Below the pieces are notes generated by a model. That model worked only from the letters and a program-made list of their open reading frames with translations. It had not been told where the DNA came from and ran no database searches. Below, in pieces: positions 8,059-16,507 of a stretch of DNA of 36,540 bases. This DNA is from Pseudomonas sp. GL-B-19 (GTDB taxonomy: Bacteria; Pseudomonadota; Gammaproteobacteria; Pseudomonadales; Pseudomonadaceae), in assembly GCF_019956415.1 (NCBI RefSeq), contig NZ_JAHBDK010000054.1:1-36540 (forward strand), read 5' to 3'. A program made the position numbers and the translations under genes. The first letter of the stretch is position 1, and every line of letters starts with the position of its first letter.

Positions 8059-9018
8059 TCACTGCCCAAACAACGCCTTCTGCCCCTCGGGCGACGTAAA
8101 CATCCCATCCCCGTTATGCCCAACCCCCGGCACGTCGACCAGTTGCTGGTTCACCCCGCGAGGGTTGCGACGCAGCAAGTAGTCGAAATAATAGTGCCCG
8201 CGAGTCAGGCGATTAGCGCCCTGGGCTTGCGCTTCGCAACCTTTATCCAGCGCCGGATGCTGCGGGTCGATGTCTTGCTGTCCGAGCAGATAAGTCACGT
8301 CACGCTTGACGTAATTGCCTTCAATCTGCGGCGCCGTTTGCCCACTGGCATAGAGGGGTAAATCCGTCAGGCCATACTTCCAGCGGTTAAAACCGGGGCA
8401 TTTCGCGTGATCGAACGCCACGGGTCGCCGCTCATCGAAATACGCATACGAGGAAGGGTTGGCGACCACATAACGGACTTTCACACCGGACGCAGTGAGC
8501 GTCGGTTGGTCGTGAGCCAGCAATGCATAACGCTGAACCACTTGCGCACCACCGGAATGACCGGTAATGACGATTTGTTTCACGTCCGGAAACTGTTGAC
8601 GGTCGCTGACTCTCGCGATGATCTGATCCAGTGCCCCATAGGAGCTCAACGCAAACGGGGCGGTGGATAAACCGCCCTCCATCCAGTCATTGCCCTGCCA
8701 GCGCAGGACGGTGTCCGCCACTGGATGCAGGGCTACATCGGTTTCGTTGAGAAATTGTGGGGCGATCACCAGCGTGGTTGCGCTTTGTCCTGCCAGTTCA
8801 GCCGCCTGCTCGGCGCTCTGGCGGTAGGTTTCAGAATTGCGCAGTCGGCCATGAATGATGATCAGCACACGTTCGATTTTCGCAGGCGCCGGGCCGATGC
8901 CTACCGCCATCTCGCCTTCTTTGAGTAACAGCCGGCCGGGGCTGAGTTCTTTGACCCCATGCTCGGCGGCTTGGGTACTTGCGCAGGTAAACAGTACAGC
9001 TAACAGCCACTTATTCAT
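8059..9018 (-). CDS. Exported alpha/beta hydrolase
   Basis: A 319-residue protein with an N-terminal signal peptide (MNKWLLAVLFTCASTQA, cleaved before AEHG), hence probably periplasmic. The alpha/beta hydrolase fold shows an oxyanion segment at IIIHGRLRNSE, the nucleophile elbow VITGHSGGAQ (Ser in GHSGG), a candidate acid in LLGQQDIDP and the catalytic His in VPGVGHNGDG. The substrate is unknown, probably an ester or polymer. Its ATG immediately follows the stop codon of the upstream metallopeptidase gene (TAAATG), so translation by re-initiation in a two-gene operon is likely. Confidence 0.85.
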   Translation of the reverse strand: MNKWLLAVLFTCASTQAAEHGVKELSPGRLLLKEGEMAVGIGPAPAKIERVLIIIHGRLRNSETYRQSAEQAAELAGQSATTLVIAPQFLNETDVALHPVADTVLRWQGNDWMEGGLSTAPFALSSYGALDQIIARVSDRQQFPDVKQIVITGHSGGAQVVQRYALLAHDQPTLTASGVKVRYVVANPSSYAYFDERRPVAFDHAKCPGFNRWKYGLTDLPLYASGQTAPQIEGNYVKRDVTYLLGQQDIDPQHPALDKGCEAQAQGANRLTRGHYYFDYLLRRNPRGVNQQLVDVPGVGHNGDGMFTSPEGQKALFGQ

Positions 9019-9906
9019 TTACAGGTTTTTCGCCGCAAAGGTATCGCACTGGCCCACCTGGCCTTGTGCAAATCCGGTTTTAAACCAGCGCACTCTTTGC
9101 GCTGACGTGCCATGGGTAAACGAGTCCGGTACCACGCGGCCCTGACCTTGCTGCTGCAAGCGGTCGTCGCCGATGGCGTTGGCTGCGTTCAAGGCTTCTT
9201 CGATATCGCCGGGTTCCAGCCAGTTCAGACGCTTTTGCGCATTGTTGGCCCAGACCCCGGCCAGGCAATCGGCCTGCAATTCCTGGCGCACGAGTAAACC
9301 GCCATCGCCTTCCATCTGCCGGCCTTGCTGGCGGGCGGTCTGAATTTTCGCTGAAACGCCGAGCAAGGTCTGAACGTGATGTCCGACTTCGTGAGCGATC
9401 ACGTAAGCCTGAGCGAAGTCGCCGGCGGCCGCAAAGCGTTGTGACATGTCCTGGAAGAACGCCATGTCCAGGTAGACCTTCTGGTCGGCCGGGCAATAGA
9501 ACGGACCGGTCGCTGATGTCGCCAGACCACAGGCGGAATTGACGCGATTGCTGAACAGCACGAGGGTCGGGTCTTTATATTGCCGGCCTGCCTGCTGGAA
9601 AATCTGACCCCAGGTGTCTTCGGTATCACCGAGGATCGAACGCACGAATTCGGCGCCTTCGTCGTTTGCGGGTGGCGCCTTGCGAGTTTGGTTGGTGGCC
9701 GGCGCCGATTGCTCGCTCATTTGCCCGGTGAGCTGTCCGAGGATCTGCAGCGGGTCCTGGCCGGTGATCCAGCCGATGCCGACAATCAGAATGATCGCGG
9801 TCAGGCTCAAGCCCTTGCCGCCACCGAAACGCATCCCGCCACCGCCGACATCATCACCACGGGCATCGACCACGTTGTCGCTGCGTCGGCCTTTTTTCCA
9901 TAGCAT
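9019..9906 (-). CDS. Neutral zinc metallopeptidase, YpfJ family
   Basis: A 295-residue protein of the Zn_peptidase (PF04228) family. The N-terminus is MLWKKGRRSDNVVDARGDD followed by a glycine-rich stretch and one membrane anchor (LSLTAIILIVGIGWITG, about 44-60). The zinc site is VIAHEVGHHVQTLLG (HExxH), with a downstream ELQADCLAG segment that contributes the third ligand in the family. The C-terminal FTHGTSAQRVRWF is also a family signature. It is probably a membrane-anchored periplasmic protease of unknown substrate. ATG 9906 is chosen because the conserved start (MLWKKGRRSDNV) begins there; the 31 upstream codons are not conserved-looking. It is the first gene of an operon with the hydrolase. 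Confidence 0.92.
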   Translation of the reverse strand: MLWKKGRRSDNVVDARGDDVGGGGMRFGGGKGLSLTAIILIVGIGWITGQDPLQILGQLTGQMSEQSAPATNQTRKAPPANDEGAEFVRSILGDTEDTWGQIFQQAGRQYKDPTLVLFSNRVNSACGLATSATGPFYCPADQKVYLDMAFFQDMSQRFAAAGDFAQAYVIAHEVGHHVQTLLGVSAKIQTARQQGRQMEGDGGLLVRQELQADCLAGVWANNAQKRLNWLEPGDIEEALNAANAIGDDRLQQQGQGRVVPDSFTHGTSAQRVRWFKTGFAQGQVGQCDTFAAKNL

Positions 9907-10183
9907 GTGGGAATCCTCTGATTGTCCGTGGGGATGAGTGTTGCTGGTGTGCGGGAGCGACGCCAGTCCGGTCGTCCGGGTTTCTGCGTGTGCCAGCATG
10001 CACTGTAGCTTTGCGGCAGGGGGAACCTTGCAGACTGTAGGAACATGGATAGCCCATCGAATTCCGTCAGACGATGGGTTTTTCTCAAATGAGTGATGCC
10101 TGTGCTTGTCGACTGTTCAGTTCCAGATTTCGCGTTATATGGTTCATCTTCTAGAATCAGGCAAATTGAGTTTGGAATCTCCC

Positions 10184-10960
10184 ATGGCCGGCAGTCAGAT
10201 CGAACGTGTTTTCAGCGTGCTGGAAAGTCTTACCAGTGACCCTCGCGGCCTGCAGATGCAGACGCTGGCGGAACAGCTGGATATCCCTAAAAGCGCGACC
10301 CATCGCTTGCTCGCCGAGCTGATCCGCTTGGGTTATGTGCGGCAGAATCCGGAGAACCTGCGCTATCACCTGTCGACCAAACTGGTGGCGATGGGGTTTC
10401 GTTATCTGGCGGGCAGCGGCGCCGATATCGTACAGCCGGTGCTGGATCGCCTGGCTCAGGAGACCGGTGAACTGGTGCGCCTGGGCGTCATTGAGGGCGA
10501 GCGGCAGATCTGGATCGCCAAGTCTCAAGGTGCCCGGTCCGGCCTGCGATACGACCCGGACATGGGCCGCGATGCGCCGTTGTTCTATACCGCCTCGGGC
10601 CACGCGTGGCTGGCGTGCATGAGCGATGCCGAGGCGTTGTCGCTGGTAGAACGTCAGGGCGGTGAGCGGCCGAAGGACCTGGGGCCGAATGCGCCGCGTT
10701 CCAACATTGAATTGCTGGAACGTCTACGTCTGGCGCGCGATCAGGGCTATGCCTGGGTTGAAGAGAGCTCGGCGGTGGGCACCTCGGCGATTGCTGCCGT
10801 GGTGAGGTACCCGAGCGAGGGGCGGGTGATCGGGGTGTTGAGCATCGCCGGGCCCAGTGCGCGTATGCCGGGCGCTCGATTGCATGAGTTGGCACCGCTG
10901 TTGTTGACGTTTGCCGAAGAGTTGTCGGCGGCGAGCCTTGCTTCAGAGTTATTCAGTTAA
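10184..10960 (+). CDS. IclR family transcriptional regulator
   Basis: A 258-residue protein: N-terminal winged HTH (about 4-60, IERVFSVLESLTSDPRGLQM and IPKSATHRLLAELIRLGYV) and a C-terminal IclR effector domain (about 75-250, with SGLRYDPDMGRDAPLFYTASGHAWLA). IclR regulators in pseudomonads often control aromatic or hydroaromatic acid catabolism. It opens the region with the quinate/shikimate genes, and perfect GTTCG-type palindromes lie upstream of the next transporter (11105-11114) and between the MFS and quiC1 genes (13601-13617). Regulation of those genes is inferred. ATG 10184 gives the family start; the longer frame from 10106 adds 26 unrelated residues. Confidence 0.88.
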   Translation: MAGSQIERVFSVLESLTSDPRGLQMQTLAEQLDIPKSATHRLLAELIRLGYVRQNPENLRYHLSTKLVAMGFRYLAGSGADIVQPVLDRLAQETGELVRLGVIEGERQIWIAKSQGARSGLRYDPDMGRDAPLFYTASGHAWLACMSDAEALSLVERQGGERPKDLGPNAPRSNIELLERLRLARDQGYAWVEESSAVGTSAIAAVVRYPSEGRVIGVLSIAGPSARMPGARLHELAPLLLTFAEELSAASLASELFS

Positions 10961-10983
10961 CTCGGGCACACCACCACTCCATT

Positions 10984-11072
10984 GTGGGAGCGAGCCTGCT
11001 CGCGATAGCGGACTTTCAAATAGCTGAAATGTTGAATGTGAATCTGTCATCGCGAGCAGGCTCGCTCCCACA
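10984..11072. repeat. REPIN (inverted REP pair)
   Basis: A REP at 10984-11008 (TGTGGGAGCGAGCCTGCTCG) is mirrored by 11048-11072 (CGCGAGCAGGCTCGCTCCCA), with a 40-bp spacer containing ATGTTGAATGTGAATCTG. The arms are near-perfect. A closely similar spacer, with ATGTTGAATGT, occurs in the REPINs at 4552 and 36343. Confidence 0.88.
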
Positions 11073-11104
11073 GTTTGATCTCTGTTCATCTGAAAACTGT
11101 GCGT

Positions 11105-11114
11105 TGTTCGAACA
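11105..11114. promoter_or_regulatory. Short palindrome TGTTCGAACA upstream of the EamA permease
   Basis: TGTTCGAACA is a perfect 10-bp palindrome built from the same half-site (TGTTCGA) as the 17-bp palindrome at 13601-13617, but without the TAA spacer. It is followed by TATGCTTGTATAGGAAT, a plausible -10 region for the permease 78 bp downstream. It could be a regulator site; a palindrome this short may also be chance. Confidence 0.35.
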
Positions 11115-11191
11115 CTTTCGGCCTATGCTTGTATAGGAATCTGGAACCAGGTTCTAAATTATTGGAATTCGCCAGGCGCAAGGGAACCCAT

Positions 11192-12070
11192 ATGACCGTC
11201 AGCACCCCGCTCTCCGGCGTAAACCGCCCCTTCAAAGGGATTTTGCTGATCGTTCTTGCCACCTTCCTCTTTTCCAGCCATGACGCCTTGTCGAAATACC
11301 TCTTGGGCTTTTACCCGATGGTCATGGTCGTTTGGGCGCGTTATGTGGTTCACACCTTATTGATGGCCGGGATTTTTCTGCCGCAATCAGGGCTGGGCGT
11401 GCTGCGTACCAAGCGGCCTTTGCTGCAGACAATGAGAGCGTTGTGCCTGTTGGGCACCAGTCTGTTTTTCACCACTGGTTTGCAATACATCCCGTTGGCC
11501 GAAGCCACGGCGGTCAACTTTCTTGCGCCGGTGCTGGTCACCGCGTTATCGGTGCCGTTGCTGGGTGAGCACGTCACCCGTGGCCAATGGATCGCGGTGA
11601 TTTGTGGATTTATCGGCGTATTGATCATCGTCCACCCAGGCGGTGATCTGTTCACGCCTGCGGTGCTGTTGCCGTTCTGCTCGGCGCTGTTTTTCTGCCT
11701 CTATCAATTGCTCACCCGCAAGCTCAGCAACATCGACAGCCCGACCACCAGTAACTTCTTCGCCGGCCTGTGCAACACCTTGGTGATGTGTGTGCTGGTG
11801 CCGTTCTTCTGGAAAATGCCAACCCTTGGGCATGGCTTGATGATGGTGGCGTTGGGTGCTTGCGGGATGACGGCTCACTTGTTTCTGACTCAGGCGTTCC
11901 GCTATGCCGCGCCCGCGCTGCTGGCGCCGTTCGGTTATTGCCAGATTGTGTTTGCCGGGTTGCTGGGCTGGCTGCTGTTTTCCCACACACCAACCCTGAC
12001 CACCGTGGTCGGGATCGCGGTGATTTGCTGCAGCGGGTTGGCGGCAGCGTGGCAACAGAGTCGTCGGTAG
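11192..12070 (+). CDS. EamA/DMT family permease
   Basis: A 292-residue inner-membrane protein with about ten hydrophobic segments in two EamA halves, opening with FKGILLIVLATFLFSSHDALSKYL and containing PLAEATAVNFLAPVLVTALS at the end of the first half. This is the S-adenosylmethionine-uptake/RhaT-like branch, but the substrate cannot be assigned. AGGGAACCCAT upstream of ATG 11192 serves as the ribosome-binding site; the frame is open further upstream, into the REPIN, without family similarity. It lies between the IclR regulator and the quinate-type MFS transporter, so uptake or export of a related metabolite is possible but only inferred. Confidence 0.85.
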   Translation: MTVSTPLSGVNRPFKGILLIVLATFLFSSHDALSKYLLGFYPMVMVVWARYVVHTLLMAGIFLPQSGLGVLRTKRPLLQTMRALCLLGTSLFFTTGLQYIPLAEATAVNFLAPVLVTALSVPLLGEHVTRGQWIAVICGFIGVLIIVHPGGDLFTPAVLLPFCSALFFCLYQLLTRKLSNIDSPTTSNFFAGLCNTLVMCVLVPFFWKMPTLGHGLMMVALGACGMTAHLFLTQAFRYAAPALLAPFGYCQIVFAGLLGWLLFSHTPTLTTVVGIAVICCSGLAAAWQQSRR

Positions 12071-12081
12071 GAGAAACAACA

Positions 12082-12107
12082 AGGCAGGCCTGGAATCAGG
12101 CCTGCCT
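12082..12107 (-). terminator. Rho-independent terminator of the MFS gene
   Basis: A perfect 11-bp stem, AGGCAGGCCTG (12082-12092) with CAGGCCTGCCT (12097-12107), has a GAAT loop. Read on the minus strand it is followed by the T-rich TGTTGTTTCTCC, fitting termination of the MFS transcript. On the plus strand no T tract follows. Confidence 0.7.
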
Positions 12108-12119
12108 GGGGAAGGGCAA

Positions 12120-13469
12120 TTACTCGGTAACGGTAGGAATCTTGCGCGGTGCCATGAAGTACATCCAGGTCAGGGCGATGAAGTACATCGCCGGGATCAG
12201 GGTGAAGAGCACGGTGTAGTTGTTGTTGGTGACGGTCAGAATGTGGCCGACCAACTGCGTCATGAACATCCCGCCGATGGCTGCGCACATGCCGCCAAAA
12301 CCAAATACCGTACTCATCATGTGTTTAGGCGTGTAGTCCATCACCAGGCTCCAGATGTTCGCGGTCCAGGCCTGGTGCGCGCCGATGGCCAGGGAAATGG
12401 CGGCCACCGCGACCCACAGACTGCTCGAACCGGCCGCCATGATCACGCCGATGATGCAGCAGGCGAACAGGAACATGGACATCAGCCGCGCCTTGATCGG
12501 GTTGACTCCGCGACCGATCAGGAACGAGGAGAGGATCCCGCCACCGACACTGCCGAAGTCTGCCGTCAGGTAGATGATGATCAGCGGAATACCCATCTGG
12601 GTCACGTTGATCCCCAAGTTGTATTGTTGATTGAGGAACGGCGGCAGCCAATACAGGTAGAACCAGAACACCGGCGCGGTCATCGCGTAAGCCAAGGCAA
12701 AGGCCCAGGTGCCACGCATGCGCAGGATTGTCGAAAACGATACGCGGGATTGTTCCGGTTCGACTTCGTTCTGGATGTAGTCCAGCTCTGATTGTTTAAC
12801 GCTTGGATGATCTTCCGGGTTGAAGTACTTCAAGCCCCAGAACAGCAACCAGATACCGCCCAGCGCCGACATGCACAGGAACGCAGCCTGCCAGCCCCAC
12901 ACGTGGAGGATCAGCGGCAACAGCATCGGGGTGAACATTGCACCGACGTTGGTCCCGGCGTTGAAGATGCCGGTGGCCACGGCGCGCTCGCCGGCAGGGA
13001 ACCACAGCCGCGTGGTTTTCACGCAGGCCGGGTAGTTGGCGGCTTCAGTCAGGCCGAGGATAAATCGGCAAACCATAAAGCCGACTGCCGAGGTGGCCAG
13101 GCCGTGAGCACCGGTGGCGATGCTCCAGAGCAGCACCGCGCAGAAGAACACGCGCTTGACGCCGACCCGGTCGATCAATCGGCCTTGCAGCACGAAACCG
13201 ATGGCGTAGCCGACCTGGAACCAGAAGTTGATGTTGGCGTAGTCCATCGCCGTCCAGCTCATTTCCTTGGCGAGAATGGGCTGCATGACGCCGAGGGCGG
13301 CACGGTCGATGTAGTTCAGGGTCGTCGCAAAAAACACCAGCGCCAGCATGCCCCAACGGGTTTTGCCGACCGCCATGGCGCCACGGATCTTGTCGCCGAT
13401 GCCGCCGATGCCGCCGATGGCAGGAGTCATGGAGGAGCGCTCCACGGGAGAACTTTGAGAAGGAGTCAT
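12120..13469 (-). CDS. MFS transporter, ACS family (probable quinate/shikimate-type uptake)
   Basis: A 449-residue permease with 12 predicted helices. The MFS signature loops are visible: FATTLNYIDRAALGVMQP in TM1, GRLIDRVGVKRVF between TM2 and TM3, and LGLTEAANYPACVKTTRLWFPAGERAVATG, typical of anion:cation symporters of the hexuronate/phthalate group. It is divergent from quiC1 over a 351-bp control region, so it most likely imports shikimate, quinate, dehydroshikimate or protocatechuate; the exact substrate is not known. ATG 13469 with GGTGGA upstream is preferred; ATG 13430, preceded by GGAG, is a plausible alternative that would drop the short N-terminal extension. Confidence 0.88.
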   Translation of the reverse strand: MTPSQSSPVERSSMTPAIGGIGGIGDKIRGAMAVGKTRWGMLALVFFATTLNYIDRAALGVMQPILAKEMSWTAMDYANINFWFQVGYAIGFVLQGRLIDRVGVKRVFFCAVLLWSIATGAHGLATSAVGFMVCRFILGLTEAANYPACVKTTRLWFPAGERAVATGIFNAGTNVGAMFTPMLLPLILHVWGWQAAFLCMSALGGIWLLFWGLKYFNPEDHPSVKQSELDYIQNEVEPEQSRVSFSTILRMRGTWAFALAYAMTAPVFWFYLYWLPPFLNQQYNLGINVTQMGIPLIIIYLTADFGSVGGGILSSFLIGRGVNPIKARLMSMFLFACCIIGVIMAAGSSSLWVAVAAISLAIGAHQAWTANIWSLVMDYTPKHMMSTVFGFGGMCAAIGGMFMTQLVGHILTVTNNNYTVLFTLIPAMYFIALTWMYFMAPRKIPTVTE

Positions 13470-13600
13470 GTAGTCCACCGATTGTTTTTATGTGGTGTTC
13501 TGGGGCTTTGGTAACCGAATCCGATGGTTTATGACCGGGCTCAATGTGGAGTTGATGTTGCGCAGTGGATAAAAAATCGTCAATTCGCCAACCGTCATTT

Positions 13601-13617
13601 TGTTCGATAATCGAACA
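13601..13617. promoter_or_regulatory. Perfect palindrome TGTTCGATAATCGAACA, IclR/PcaR-type operator candidate
   Basis: Eight-base arms TGTTCGAT and ATCGAACA flank a central A. The core GTTCGATAATCG matches the PcaR-type site known upstream of protocatechuate genes in P. putida, recognised by an IclR-family activator. It is centred about 26 bp upstream of the putative quiC1 -10, an activator-like position. The IclR regulator at 10184 or a genomic PcaR/PobR homologue is the likely ligand-responsive binder; this is inference. Confidence 0.65.
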
Positions 13618-13621
13618 CAAA

Positions 13622-13643
13622 ACTAACCAGATAGTACACTTTG
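13622..13643 (+). promoter_or_regulatory. Operator-like motif over the quiC1 -10 (shared with aroQ)
   Basis: The sequence beginning ACTAACCAGATAGTACA matches, in 18 of 22 positions, the minus-strand sequence 17917-17896 in front of aroQ (ACTAACTAGCTAGTACA). TACACT (13635-13640) is the probable quiC1 -10 and lies inside the motif, so a bound repressor would block the promoter. The island's TetR protein is the obvious candidate. Confidence 0.6.
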
Positions 13644-13697
13644 AATTGCTGTGTGAGTTTACGCAGCCAATAATTCACTTCAAGAAAAACACAGTCC

Positions 13698-13765
13698 TGT
13701 AGGAGCACGGCTTGCCGGCGATGGCAGCCGCGAGATCGCCATCGCCGGCAAGCCGTACTCCTACA
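13698..13765. repeat. Second-class REP palindrome
   Basis: The arms 13698-13725 and 13738-13765 (core ACGGCTTGCCGGCGATGGC) are reverse complements over 28 bp with one mismatch and a 12-bp loop. This differs in sequence from the GCGAGCCTGCTCGC REPs elsewhere in the window and represents another Pseudomonas REP class. It lies in the probable quiC1 leader. Confidence 0.85.
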
Positions 13766-13820
13766 TAAAGCAAGCGTGCAGCACCCTGACAAGACTGTCT
13801 CCACCACCGGGAGTCGAAAT

Positions 13821-15722
13821 ATGCAGCGTTCCATTGCCACCGTGTCCTTGAGCGGTACCCTGCCGGAAAAACTCGAAGCCATTGCCGCCGCCGGTTTTGA
13901 CGGGGTGGAGATTTTCGAGAACGACCTTCTCTACTACGACGGTAGCCCACGGGAAATTAAACAGATGTGCGCCGATCTGGGGATCGCGATCACGCTGTTT
14001 CAACCGTTCCGGGATTTCGAAGGGTGCCGCCGTGACCGACTGCCGCGCAATCTGGAACGGGCCGAGCGCAAGTTCGACTTGATGCAGGAACTGGGCACAG
14101 ACTTGGTGTTGGTGTGCAGCAACGCGTCCGCCGATTCCGTCGGGGATGAGCAAATCCTCGTCGACGACTTGCGCCTGCTGGCGGAGCACGCCGGCGCGCG
14201 CGGCCTGCGGATCGGTTACGAAGCACTGGCCTGGGGCCGGCATGTGAACACTTATCAACAGGTGTGGAACATCGTCCGCCAGGCCGATCACCCGAGTCTT
14301 GGCGTGTTGCTGGACAGCTTTCACACGCTGTCGCTCAAGGGCGATCCGAGCGCTATCGCAGAGATCCCCGGCGACAAGATTTTCTTCGTGCAAATGGCCG
14401 ACGCGCCGATCCTGGCCATGGACGTGCTGGAGTGGAGCCGACATTTTCGCTGCTTCCCGGGCCAGGGCGAATTCGATTTGCCGGGGTTCCTCGCGCCGAT
14501 CATCAAGAGTGGCTACACCGGGCCGCTGTCGCTGGAAGTCTTCAACGACGGCTTCCGCGCCGCGCCCCCTCGGGCCAATGCCGCTGACGGTTTGCGTTCG
14601 TTGCTGTACCTCGAAGAGAAAACCCGCCAGCGCCTGGCGCAGGACGCTCAACCGGCGACCAACCTCGACATCCTGTTCGAGACCCCGACGGCTAGCGAGT
14701 ACAGCGGCATCGAGTTTCTCGAGTTTGCCGTGGACGAAAGCCTCGGTGCCAAGCTCTCCCATTGGCTGGAGCGGCTGGGTTTCGTCAAGGCCGGGCAGCA
14801 TCGTTCCAAGAGCGTGAGCCTGCTGCGTCAGGGCGATATCAACCTCATCCTCAACTCTGAGCCTTACTCGTTCGCCCACAGTTTTTTCGAAGCGCACGGC
14901 CCATCGCTGTGCGCCACCGCTGTGCGGGTCAAAGACAGTGCGAGCGCGCTGGCCCGGGCCGTGGCTTACAAAGGTCAGCCATATCGCGGACTGGTCGGGC
15001 CCAATGAATTGGAGCTGGCCGCGGTGCGCGCACCGGATGGCAGCCTGATTTATCTGGTGGACCAGGAAGCCGACGTCTATGGCACCGACTTCAATCTATA
15101 TCCTGCCGCCGTGGCCAATGGCGGCCTCAAGCGTATCGACCACATGGCCATGGCGTTGCCAGCCGACAGCCTCGACAGTTGGGTGCTGTTCTACAAGAGC
15201 CTGCTGGATTTCGAAGCCGACGACGAAGTGGTGCTGCCCGACCCGTATGGCCTGGTAAAAAGCCGTGCGCTGCGCAGCCGCGACAGTTCGATCCGCTTGC
15301 CGTTGAACATTTCCGAGAACCGCAACACCGCCATCTCACACGCGCTGTCGAGTTATCGCGGCTCCGGTGTGCATCACATCGCGTTTGATTGCGATGACAT
15401 CTTTGCGCAAGTCAGCCGCGCGAAAGAGGCGGGCGTGCCGTTGCTGGACATCCCGCTCAATTACTACGATGACCTCGCCGCGCGGTTCGACTTCGATGAC
15501 GAGTTCCTCAGCGAGCTGGCCTATTTCAACGTGCTGTACGACCGCGATGCGCAGGGCGGTGAACTGTTTCATGTGTACACCGAGCCATTCGAAGGGCGGT
15601 TCTTCTTTGAAATCATTCAACGCAAGAACGGCTATGCCGGCTATGGCGCAGCCAACGTCGCGGTTCGACTGGCGGCGATGGCCAAATCCCGCAGCGGTGC
15701 CCTCCGTCAGGCCAAGTTGTAG
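13821..15722 (+). CDS. quiC1: 3-dehydroshikimate dehydratase QuiC1, HPPD-like domain fusion
   Basis: A 633-residue two-domain enzyme that converts 3-dehydroshikimate to protocatechuate, feeding hydroaromatic acids into the beta-ketoadipate pathway. Residues 1-280 are a xylose-isomerase-like TIM barrel (ATVSLSGTLPEKLEAIAAAGFDGVEIFENDLLYYDG, then LGVLLDSFH and PLSLEVFND, carrying the acidic/His metal ligands). Residues about 310-620 form a vicinal-oxygen-chelate domain like 4-hydroxyphenylpyruvate dioxygenase (IDHMAMALP, GVHHIAFDCDDI, FEGRFFFEIIQR). This fusion and length are characteristic of Pseudomonas QuiC1. GGGAG precedes ATG 13821. The gene is followed by a TetR regulator and is divergent from the MFS transporter. 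Confidence 0.93.
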   Translation: MQRSIATVSLSGTLPEKLEAIAAAGFDGVEIFENDLLYYDGSPREIKQMCADLGIAITLFQPFRDFEGCRRDRLPRNLERAERKFDLMQELGTDLVLVCSNASADSVGDEQILVDDLRLLAEHAGARGLRIGYEALAWGRHVNTYQQVWNIVRQADHPSLGVLLDSFHTLSLKGDPSAIAEIPGDKIFFVQMADAPILAMDVLEWSRHFRCFPGQGEFDLPGFLAPIIKSGYTGPLSLEVFNDGFRAAPPRANAADGLRSLLYLEEKTRQRLAQDAQPATNLDILFETPTASEYSGIEFLEFAVDESLGAKLSHWLERLGFVKAGQHRSKSVSLLRQGDINLILNSEPYSFAHSFFEAHGPSLCATAVRVKDSASALARAVAYKGQPYRGLVGPNELELAAVRAPDGSLIYLVDQEADVYGTDFNLYPAAVANGGLKRIDHMAMALPADSLDSWVLFYKSLLDFEADDEVVLPDPYGLVKSRALRSRDSSIRLPLNISENRNTAISHALSSYRGSGVHHIAFDCDDIFAQVSRAKEAGVPLLDIPLNYYDDLAARFDFDDEFLSELAYFNVLYDRDAQGGELFHVYTEPFEGRFFFEIIQRKNGYAGYGAANVAVRLAAMAKSRSGALRQAKL

Positions 15723-15824
15723 GAAAATCGTAAACACGGGTACAAACCGCTGCCGCACGACTTCCTTCACTGTGCGGCGCGGCCCATAATCGCCAGCCTG
15801 TGCAGTGATGGCCGTGAGCCCGCA

Positions 15825-16502
15825 ATGACAATGACTTCAGAACGCTCCGCAGTGCCCGTCGAACCCATCGCCGAGCCTCGCAAAAGCCGCAAAAACAACC
15901 CGGAAAAGACCCGCGAGAACATCCTTCAAGAGGCGATTGTCGAGTTCGTCCAACAGGGGCTTTCCGGTGCTCGCGTCGATGCAATCGCCGAGCGCATCCA
16001 CACCTCCAAACGCATGATCTATTACTACTTCGGCAGTAAAGAGCAGCTCTACGTTGAAGTGCTGGAAAAGCTCTACGGGGACATTCGCAGCACCGAAAAC
16101 CGTTTGCTGCTGACCGAGCTGGAACCGGTCGAGGCGATTCGGCGCCTGGTGGAATTTACCTTCGATCACCATGATCGCAATGTCGATTTCGTGCGCATCG
16201 TCAGCATCGAAAACATTCACAACGCTGAATACGTGAAACGCTCCGATGCGATCAAGGCGATGAACAATACGATCCTCGATTCACTGGGCGAGATTTTGCG
16301 TCGTGGTGCCGAGGAGGGGCTGTTCCGCGCAGGGCTTGTGCCGCTGGATGTGCATCTGTTGATCAGTTCGTTCTGCTTCTATCGCGTATCGAACCGTCAT
16401 ACCTTCGGTGAGATTTTTCAGATCGACCTGCCGGACGAAACTATCAAGCAGCGTCATCGGGAGATGATTTGCGAGTCGGTGTTGCGCTACTTGCAGGCTT
16501 GA
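15825..16502 (+). CDS. TetR family regulator of the quinate/shikimate island
   Basis: A 225-residue TetR protein. A charged N-terminal extension (about 1-25, rich in Arg/Lys) precedes the HTH domain (TRENILQEAIVEFVQQGLSG, then IHTSKRMIYYYFGSKEQLY at about 55-75), and a C-terminal ligand domain (80-225). It lies 102 bp after quiC1, on the same strand, and faces the aroE/aroQ operon. The near-identical motifs at the quiC1 and aroQ promoters are its best candidate operators, making it a likely repressor relieved by a hydroaromatic intermediate (inference). ATG 15825 is used; a second ATG two codons on (15831) is equally possible. Confidence 0.88.
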   Translation: MTMTSERSAVPVEPIAEPRKSRKNNPEKTRENILQEAIVEFVQQGLSGARVDAIAERIHTSKRMIYYYFGSKEQLYVEVLEKLYGDIRSTENRLLLTELEPVEAIRRLVEFTFDHHDRNVDFVRIVSIENIHNAEYVKRSDAIKAMNNTILDSLGEILRRGAEEGLFRAGLVPLDVHLLISSFCFYRVSNRHTFGEIFQIDLPDETIKQRHREMICESVLRYLQA

Positions 16503-16507
16503 AATGA

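Larger units (their letters stand above)
13470..13820. promoter_or_regulatory. MFS / quiC1 divergent control region
   Basis: This 351-bp region has no gene. From the MFS side it holds an AT-rich stretch, a perfect IclR-type palindrome (13601-13617), an operator-like motif shared with aroQ (13622-13643) that includes TACACT as a likely quiC1 -10, and a second-class REP palindrome (13698-13765) between promoter and quiC1 start. The quiC1 leader would therefore carry the REP hairpin. Confidence 0.6.

Noticed and set aside
13761..14897. 378-codon open frame antisense to quiC1
   Set aside because: It is a shadow of the conserved dehydratase domain, with no domain similarity of its own.
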